64,000 nucleotides of DNA, taken from contig JAJFKC010000048.1 of the NCBI GenBank assembly GCA_021773435.1, positions 1 through 64,000 on the forward strand. Reading direction: 5' to 3'. Shown here in pieces: positions 58,154-64,000 of the stretch. How positions within the stretch are numbered: position 1 is the stretch's first letter; each line of letters opens with the position of its first letter. The notes beneath the pieces are model-generated. The model made no database searches, was not told the origin of the DNA, and worked only from the letters and a program-made list of their open reading frames with translations. A program made the translations under genes and the position numbers. Origin of the DNA: Porticoccaceae bacterium (GTDB taxonomy: Bacteria; Pseudomonadota; Gammaproteobacteria; Pseudomonadales; Porticoccaceae).

Positions 58154-59537
58154 GTCTTAATAGCGCGCCTCGGTTGCCCTCAGCGACCGAGTGCGCTGCA
58201 TCAGCCATCAGCTTGTACTGTTTGTTGTTTTGAATATGAGCTGCTTGGTAGTTTAAATTAGCGGCTGCAATGCCAGTCTGCCCGATAGCTGGCTCCTCAG
58301 CGTTACCAAGCAAATCAATCAACGCTGCGCCTAATTGCGCGGCGTTTTCACAAATCTGCATAGCCCCCGCCTCTGTTAACTTTGCAGCGACCTCAGCAAA
58401 GTTAAACAGGTTCGGTCCGGTCAGTATTGGGATACCCCAGGCGGCTGGCTCAATCAAATTATGTCCGCCAACGGGCACCAGGCTACCACCGATAAAGGCA
58501 ATATCGCTGGCCCCAAAAAATGCCAGTAACTCGCCCATGGTGTCGCCGAGTAGTATCTGCGATTGAAGCCCAGGTTCAACGCTGCCCGCTTTATCCAAAC
58601 CCGTACGTTCCAGGCAATGCTCACTGCGGCGAACCAGACTAAAACCTCTGTCAACGCAAAGTGTAGCGACATCGTTAAAACGCTCTGGATGCCGGGGCAC
58701 CAACACTAATAAAGTATCCGGAATTCGCGTTAACACTTGCGCAAAGGCATCGAGAATTATTTCATCCTCACCCTGGTGGGTACTTGCCGCCAACCAGATG
58801 AGTCTTTGACCAGGCGTCTGCCATTGCGCTTTCAGCGCTGCCGATTTATCAACTAATGGCGCATCAAGTTGGAGATCGAACTTGATATTACCGGTAACGA
58901 CTAATTTATCCCTGGATAGACCAAGATTAATAAAACGCTCGCCATCATCGATAGATTGTGCGGCCACAAAACTGATGTCTGCCAACATGCCGCGCATCAG
59001 CCAGGCAATCTTTCGGTAGCCCGCTGCGGACTTTTCCGACAATCGCGCGTTGGCGATCACTACGGGGATTTCCGAACGCCGACATTTGCTGAGTAAATTC
59101 GGCCACAATTCCGTCTCCATAATAATGACAATAGATGGCCGAACGCGGGCAAAAAAACGGGCCAACACATCGGGTAGATCGTAAGGCGCGTAAACATGGG
59201 CAACGCTGTCGCCAAATATTTTGACTACCTGCTCAGAACCGGTGGGCGTAGTAGTGGTGACCACCAGCTGCGCGTCGGGATAATCACTCTGTAACGCCTT
59301 GATCAGAGGCACGGCCGCCAGGGTCTCACCAACTGACACGGCGTGAACCCAGATAGTTTTTTGCTTGCTAGCGGACGAGGCCAAATCCGGTTCGTCTCGA
59401 CCAGGAGTGGGGACAAAGCCAAACCTCTCTGCCCAACGCCGTGCATAAGCCGGCGCGCGACGAGACCGCCATAACAAGCGCCCCAGGATCAGAGGCGTAA
59501 TAAGATATAACAGTAGGGTGTACATCAGTCTTGCCAA
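58122..59537 (-). CDS. waaA: 3-deoxy-D-manno-octulosonic acid (Kdo) transferase
   Basis: This 471-aa GT30 glycosyltransferase has an N-terminal membrane anchor (about residues 5-23), YARRWAERFGFVP, WVHAVSVGETLAAVPLIKAL and IIMETELWPNLLSKC, all WaaA hallmarks, with GGSLVPVGGHNLIEPAAWG near residue 350. It adds Kdo to lipid IVA at the inner membrane. The TTG at 59537, behind AAGGA, is favoured over the ATG four codons later. Confidence 0.95.
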   Translation of the reverse strand: MARLMYTLLLYLITPLILGRLLWRSRRAPAYARRWAERFGFVPTPGRDEPDLASSASKQKTIWVHAVSVGETLAAVPLIKALQSDYPDAQLVVTTTTPTGSEQVVKIFGDSVAHVYAPYDLPDVLARFFARVRPSIVIIMETELWPNLLSKCRRSEIPVVIANARLSEKSAAGYRKIAWLMRGMLADISFVAAQSIDDGERFINLGLSRDKLVVTGNIKFDLQLDAPLVDKSAALKAQWQTPGQRLIWLAASTHQGEDEIILDAFAQVLTRIPDTLLVLVPRHPERFNDVATLCVDRGFSLVRRSEHCLERTGLDKAGSVEPGLQSQILLGDTMGELLAFFGASDIAFIGGSLVPVGGHNLIEPAAWGIPILTGPNLFNFAEVAAKLTEAGAMQICENAAQLGAALIDLLGNAEEPAIGQTGIAAANLNYQAAHIQNNKQYKLMADAAHSVAEGNRGALLRLTQSLAKLLD

Positions 59538-59723
59538 GGAGATTCCTTATTTAGCTCTCATTCACTGTGTCTTACGGAGACAAGTTACCCGTCTCAAAAT
59601 ATTTTTGGCACAAAAACCTATGCTGATTCACCATTACTGAAAAGACTTTTCTCCCAAATGTTGCGATCGAAAACGCTATACTTATCGCTCCTTCCACTGC
59701 ACCGACGACCGGCCAGATAAACT

Positions 59724-60962
59724 ATCACTGCTTCGCCCAACAAAAATATTGATGTAGACATTACCATTATCGGTGGCGGAGGCGCGGGCCTATGGCTACT
59801 TAATCGTCTGCGCAACGAAGGTTATAGCGTTCTGCTATTCGAACACAAGGCGCTTGGCAGCGATCAAACCGTTGCCAGTCAGGGCATGATTCATGGCGGC
59901 ATAAAATATACCCTGAGCGGCGCACTGTCGGGAGCTTCGGAGGCCATTGCCGGTATGCCCGCCCATTGGCGAAGCTGCCTGCGCGGCGAAGGCGATGTCG
60001 ATCTGCGTGGCGGCTCAGTGCTTAGTGATCATTTTTATCTATGGTCTGCCAATAATACCGCAGCAAAATTAACCACCTTTCTCGCCAGCAAGGCAACCCG
60101 AGGCCGGGTCGGTAAAGTCGCCAAAAAAGACCTACCCGCTATTTTGCAAAATCTGGGTTTTAAAGGCTCCGTCTATAAGTTAGTCGATATGGTTCTGGAT
60201 GTACCCGGCATTTTGCGGTTATTGGCCGCTCAGGCAAAGGAGCAAATCTATAAAATCGACTGGCAGCATGCCCGGCTCAATTCGTCGGGGAACTCAGCGG
60301 CACCGGCCCTGCAAATTGACATCGGTAGCGACACCTTGAATATTAATAGCAAGGCCATCATTTTCGCTGCTGGCCAGGGCAACGAGGCGCTACTGCAAAA
60401 TATAGGTGCAACTGCGCCAACCATGCAACGACGACCGCTGCATCAGGTCATGGTGAAACATCACCATCCACATACTTTTTACGGCCATTGTTTGGGAACC
60501 GACACCACACCTCGCCTGACCATCTCCAGCCACTTTTGTGAAGACAGCAGCCGGGGTGAAGACGGCAGCCAAATTTGGTATCTAGGTGGCAGTCTTGCTG
60601 AAAAGGGTGTTGGAATGTCGCCCGGACTACTTATTGATCAGGCGAAAGCCGAACTCAATACGCTGCTGCCCTGGGTTAATCTCGAAAAAGCCCAATGGGC
60701 GACGCTCGCTATCGACCGTGCCGAGCCGAAACAGCTGAACTTTGGCCGCCCCGATCAAGCCCACGCGAGCTGGGCGGAGGGCTGCAAGAACGTTATTGCC
60801 GCCTGGCCCACCAAATTGACCCTGGCTCCAAATCTAGGCAATACCGTGGTTGAACTATTAGACCAGGAGAGTATTAAACCCAGCCATCAAGAGACGCCAA
60901 ATCTATCGCTGCCGGCACCGCCCATAGCGGCTTCGCCGTGGCAAGTAGCCCTTGGCGACTAG
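59724..60962 (+). CDS. FAD-dependent oxidoreductase with no canonical start codon
   Basis: An intact frame of about 412 codons encodes a DAO-type flavoprotein. The Rossmann motif DITIIGGGGAGLWLLNRLRN is followed by ALGSDQTVASQGMIHGGIKY. From the upstream TAA to the Rossmann motif there is no ATG, GTG or TTG; the best candidate is ATC at 59724, giving MTASPNKNIDVDITIIGGGG if it initiates. The first ATG (59886) lies after the FAD-binding motif and would give an inactive protein. Function is unknown; its place between waaA and an aldo/keto reductase gives no clue. Confidence 0.78.
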   Translation: MTASPNKNIDVDITIIGGGGAGLWLLNRLRNEGYSVLLFEHKALGSDQTVASQGMIHGGIKYTLSGALSGASEAIAGMPAHWRSCLRGEGDVDLRGGSVLSDHFYLWSANNTAAKLTTFLASKATRGRVGKVAKKDLPAILQNLGFKGSVYKLVDMVLDVPGILRLLAAQAKEQIYKIDWQHARLNSSGNSAAPALQIDIGSDTLNINSKAIIFAAGQGNEALLQNIGATAPTMQRRPLHQVMVKHHHPHTFYGHCLGTDTTPRLTISSHFCEDSSRGEDGSQIWYLGGSLAEKGVGMSPGLLIDQAKAELNTLLPWVNLEKAQWATLAIDRAEPKQLNFGRPDQAHASWAEGCKNVIAAWPTKLTLAPNLGNTVVELLDQESIKPSHQETPNLSLPAPPIAASPWQVALGD

Positions 60963-61002
60963 GTTAAAAGCCGCGAACCGATGGAAAATAGTTTAATACG
61001 CC

Positions 61003-61818
61003 ATGAATAAAATCCCTTCGCGGCGCCTTGGCCAAACCGATATGGAAGTCGGCATTCTCGGTCTGGGAACGGTAAAACTTGGTCGTAATGAAGCGGTGAA
61101 ATATCCCCAGAATTTTACCTTGCCCGAAGATAAACAGGTCAGCGAGCTATTAGCGCTCGCGAAAGATCACGGTATTAACCTACTCGACACGGCACCGGCC
61201 TATGGCTCCAGCGAAGAACGGCTCGGCCAGTTGTTGGTTGGGCAGCGCAATGACTGGCTGATCTGCTCTAAAGTTGGTGAGGAGTTCTCGAACGGTGTTT
61301 CAAGCTACGATTTTACGCCCGGGCATACCCGCTTCAGTATCGAACGCAGCCTCAAGCGGCTAAACACCGACGTGCTTGATATCGTTCTGGTGCATTCAGA
61401 CGGTAATGATCTCGATATCATTAATAACTTCGGAACTCTCGATGTCCTCACCGATTTGAAACAACAGGGCAAATTGCGCGCTTTTGGCATGTCCACCAAA
61501 ACCGTGGAGGGTGGCCTGTTAGCCGCACAAAAGTCTGATGTGGTAATGGTGACGTGGAACCTTCAATATCAGGAAGATGTGCCGGTTATTGATTATTGCC
61601 AACAACAAAGTGTGGGTGTGTTAATTAAGAAAGCATTGGCCAGCGGCCATTTGTCGGGTGACACACAAACCAAACAACAGGCACCACATGCTCAGTCGGC
61701 CCAACAGATTGATCAGAGTCTAAAGATGCTTTTTGCCCATGAGGGTGTAAACAGTGCCATTATTGGAACGATAAATACCGAGCATTTGCTGGCTAACATA
61801 AACTGCGTAAACCACTAA
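61003..61818 (+). CDS. Aldo/keto reductase
   Basis: This 271-aa protein has the AKR landmarks RRLGQTDMEVGILGLGTVKL, the catalytic region LLDTAPAYGSSEERLG (Asp and Tyr), a lysine in ICSKVGEEF and a histidine in IVLVHSDG. It probably uses NADPH to reduce a carbonyl, but the substrate is unknown. It lies 40 bp after the FAD oxidoreductase gene on the same strand, so the two may be co-transcribed. Confidence 0.9.
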   Translation: MNKIPSRRLGQTDMEVGILGLGTVKLGRNEAVKYPQNFTLPEDKQVSELLALAKDHGINLLDTAPAYGSSEERLGQLLVGQRNDWLICSKVGEEFSNGVSSYDFTPGHTRFSIERSLKRLNTDVLDIVLVHSDGNDLDIINNFGTLDVLTDLKQQGKLRAFGMSTKTVEGGLLAAQKSDVVMVTWNLQYQEDVPVIDYCQQQSVGVLIKKALASGHLSGDTQTKQQAPHAQSAQQIDQSLKMLFAHEGVNSAIIGTINTEHLLANINCVNH

Positions 61819-61839
61819 TACAGCTATATGCCCAGACAA

Positions 61840-63276
61840 TTAATCATTTTGAATTTTTTCTACGATTGCGCTGGTTGAACAATCATCGAGAAAATCCAGC
61901 GCCTTCACTTCACCGCCATAGCCTTCAACAATCTCCCAGCCAACGACTTCTTCTTTATTGTAATCACCACCTTTAACGAGGATTTCCGGCTTGATCAACT
62001 CAAGAAGCCGCTCTGGCGTATCGTCGGCAAAACTCAGCACCCAATCCACTGACTCCAGACCTGCCAGCACCGCCATGCGTCGATCCTCTGGATTGATAGG
62101 GCGACCGACACCTTTGAGCTTTTTAACAGATTGATCGGCGTTAACTGCAACGATGAGCCTGTCACCCAGCTTGCGGGCCTGCTCCAGATAACCGACGTGG
62201 CCAGCATGGAGGATGTCGAAACAGCCGTTGGTAAATACAACCTTCTCACCTTGCGCACGGGCATCGGCAATATCGACTAGCAATTGTTCATCGTTGACCA
62301 CACCGCGCTCGGATCCCTGTTCATGTAATACAGCGCGGCGCAGCTCCGGACCACTGATAGTCGCTGTACCCAGTTTGCCAACCACAATGCCAGCCGCTAA
62401 ATTTGCCAGAGCGATGGCATCGGCCAAACTTTGATCAGCGGCCAGGGCACTAGCCAACACCGCAATCACTGTGTCACCCGCACCGGTAACATCGAATACT
62501 TCCCGCGCCCGCGCTGGCAAATGCAGCTCAGCATAGCCTTTGCGCAGAAGCGTCATGCCTTGTTCGCCTCGGGTAATTAGCAGGGCTTCGAGTCGTAGCT
62601 CGTCAAGTAGTGCAAGACCACGGCTGACTAGCTCGGTCTCGCTGGCACAAACTCCCACCACCGCTTCGAACTCAGCGATATTAGGCGTCAGTAAAGTCGC
62701 GCCGGCATAACGGGAAAACTCATCGCCTTTGGGGTCCACCAATACTTTGACGCCATGCTTGTTAGCTTCGGCAATCAATGCCTGCGGTGCCTGCAAAACA
62801 CCTTTTGCGTAATCTGAAAGCAACAGCACCGATGCGTGGGGCAGCAGAGCGATGGTTTTGGTCAATATCTGGTCGGTATCATCACCGTCAAATGGCTCTT
62901 CGAAATCCAGCCTGAGTAGTTGTTGTTGACGACTAATCACCCGCAATTTTGTGATCGTGGGTTTATCTTTGGCCTGCTGAAAATCGGTTTGAATCCCGGC
63001 GGAATGTGAGCGTTCAGCTAACGTCTGGCCCGCTTCATCCTGACCGACTACCCCAACCAACGATGCGCCCGCACCTAAAGAGACGATATTAAGGGCCACG
63101 TTAGCGGCACCACCAAGCCGATCTTCCAGCTGATCTACTTTGACCACGGGTACTGGTGCCTCCGGAGATATCCTTGAAGTATCACCATGCCAGTAGCGGT
63201 CGAGCATTAAATCGCCGACTACCAGGACATTAGCGCTGTCAAAACGTAGGTTTTTGCCCTTCAAGGAAATCTCCAT
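61840..63276 (-). CDS. hldE: Bifunctional heptose-7-phosphate kinase / heptose-1-phosphate adenylyltransferase
   Basis: This 478-aa protein has an N-terminal PfkB-type sugar kinase domain (GDLMLDRYWHGDTSRISPEA, with DVTGAGDTVIAVLASAL near 270) and a C-terminal nucleotidyltransferase domain with TNGCFDILHAGHVGYLEQ. Both active sites look intact. It makes ADP-heptose for the LPS core. It lies 19 bp downstream of the heptosyltransferase gene, so supply and use of heptose are encoded together. Confidence 0.97.
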   Translation of the reverse strand: MEISLKGKNLRFDSANVLVVGDLMLDRYWHGDTSRISPEAPVPVVKVDQLEDRLGGAANVALNIVSLGAGASLVGVVGQDEAGQTLAERSHSAGIQTDFQQAKDKPTITKLRVISRQQQLLRLDFEEPFDGDDTDQILTKTIALLPHASVLLLSDYAKGVLQAPQALIAEANKHGVKVLVDPKGDEFSRYAGATLLTPNIAEFEAVVGVCASETELVSRGLALLDELRLEALLITRGEQGMTLLRKGYAELHLPARAREVFDVTGAGDTVIAVLASALAADQSLADAIALANLAAGIVVGKLGTATISGPELRRAVLHEQGSERGVVNDEQLLVDIADARAQGEKVVFTNGCFDILHAGHVGYLEQARKLGDRLIVAVNADQSVKKLKGVGRPINPEDRRMAVLAGLESVDWVLSFADDTPERLLELIKPEILVKGGDYNKEEVVGWEIVEGYGGEVKALDFLDDCSTSAIVEKIQND

Positions 63277-63295
63277 AACCAGCCCGAGCGGGCGA

Positions 63296-64000
63296 TCAAT
63301 TTACCAGATCAAGGGCCTGCTTATCCATCATAGCGGCGAGACTGTCCCACACCGCCTCAACACTTAAGGTTTTCATGCACTGAGCTTCTTCACCCTGATA
63401 ATCGCCGACCTGACAATATCTTTTGTAGCAGGGTGTGCAGCGATAACCATCGACTGTGAGATGAGTGGATTTTGTTCCCGTCGCACCGATCAGATTTGAG
63501 TCCGTCGCTCCGTAGAGTGTTACTGTCGGTTGGTCCAAGGCAGCACTTAGGTGAGCCAGGCCGGTATCAACACAAATAGCGCCTGCGCTGGCTTTCATTA
63601 GCGCAGCTAAATCACTCAAGGACAGTCGGGGTAATACCCGGGCGTGACTGTAACCATCGACCAGGCTTTCTGCCTGAGCCTTTTCGATATCCAACCCCCA
63701 GGGCATAAGCACCTGGTAACCACGCTGCCCAGCCCGCTCGATCAACTGTTGCCAATGGTCATCATGCCAACGCTTATTTGGCCAGCTGGCATTTTGCACA
63801 AATACTAAAAAGGGCGCTTCGGGGAATTCGATGGTCGGCTCTGGCCAGCGGACATTGGTTAAACCAAAATCGGGGGCGTCAGCGGGCAGAGCATAACCCA
63901 GAGACTCGGCAAACAATTGTCGGTAACGGTCAACGGCCAGTTGCCGTTTCGCAATCGCGTGTCGCTTCCCGTAGACCAGATGAGCACCCCATTCGCGCAC
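63296..64000 (-). CDS. waaC: Lipopolysaccharide heptosyltransferase (GT9), 5' end outside the window
   Basis: The visible 234 residues are the C-terminal part of a GT9 heptosyltransferase. WPNKRWHDDHWQQLIERAG, then GAICVDTGLAHLSAALDQPT and VTLYGATDSNLIGATG are typical of the ADP-heptose-binding half. WaaC (heptosyltransferase I) is favoured over WaaF from the pattern near HLTVDGYRCTPCYKRYC. The gene continues past the window edge. Confidence 0.85.
   Translation of the reverse strand: MREWGAHLVYGKRHAIAKRQLAVDRYRQLFAESLGYALPADAPDFGLTNVRWPEPTIEFPEAPFLVFVQNASWPNKRWHDDHWQQLIERAGQRGYQVLMPWGLDIEKAQAESLVDGYSHARVLPRLSLSDLAALMKASAGAICVDTGLAHLSAALDQPTVTLYGATDSNLIGATGTKSTHLTVDGYRCTPCYKRYCQVGDYQGEEAQCMKTLSVEAVWDSLAAMMDKQALDLVN

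Overview
The window looks like a chromosomal segment of a marine-type gammaproteobacterium. The gene order tolC / yqiB / cpdA / yqiA / parE / parC, the fused Cas2-Cas3 of a type I-F CRISPR system, a DnaT plus P-like loader pair, and several acyl-CoA and branched-chain catabolic clusters all point that way. A relative of the Spongiibacteraceae/Cellvibrionales would fit, but that is inference from gene content only. No rRNA, tRNA, insertion sequence or integrase was recognised.

Region 1 (1-13400) is a defence block on the minus strand. A 30-repeat I-F CRISPR array runs off the left edge. It is preceded, in the direction of transcription, by its leader and a complete cas1 - cas2/3 - csy1 - csy2 - csy3 - csy4 operon. 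Upstream lie a small Tudor/CarD-like protein, a WYL-domain regulator and a class II Fic protein with a palindromic direct-repeat operator in its promoter.

Region 2 (13400-19500) is a valine-degradation operon: methylmalonate-semialdehyde dehydrogenase, acyl-CoA dehydrogenase, enoyl-CoA hydratase, 3-hydroxyisobutyryl-CoA hydrolase, a small membrane protein and 3-hydroxyisobutyrate dehydrogenase.

Region 3 (19500-34000) holds mixed housekeeping and envelope genes. These are a DUF4870-like protein, an SDR, an SLC13/RCK transporter, EttA, a secreted 11-residue-repeat protein, a LemA-GIDE pair, SPOR and DUF4404 proteins, AmtB, and a cobalamin-riboswitch-controlled TonB receptor with a DUF6580 membrane protein.

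Region 4 (34000-46450) has a HigBA-like toxin-antitoxin locus whose toxin frame is broken by a -1 shift at a slippery-type heptamer, with a membrane-anchored protein linked to it. RadA, a three-domain DnaT and a P-like helicase loader follow, then an SDR, a GlsB-like protein, MscS, and a five-gene beta-oxidation cluster (two acyl-CoA dehydrogenases, MaoC, SDR, thiolase).

Region 5 (46700-54330) has the topoisomerase IV genes parC and parE, separated by about 3.4 kb of accessory DNA. This carries a ParE-type toxin-antitoxin pair and a ParB-like/D12 adenine methyltransferase pair. The ParB-like gene has no usable start and an internal frameshift.

Region 6 (54330-64000) holds envelope and LPS genes: yqiA, cpdA, yqiB, tolC, waaA, an FAD oxidoreductase with no canonical start codon, an aldo/keto reductase, hldE and the 3' part of a heptosyltransferase gene.
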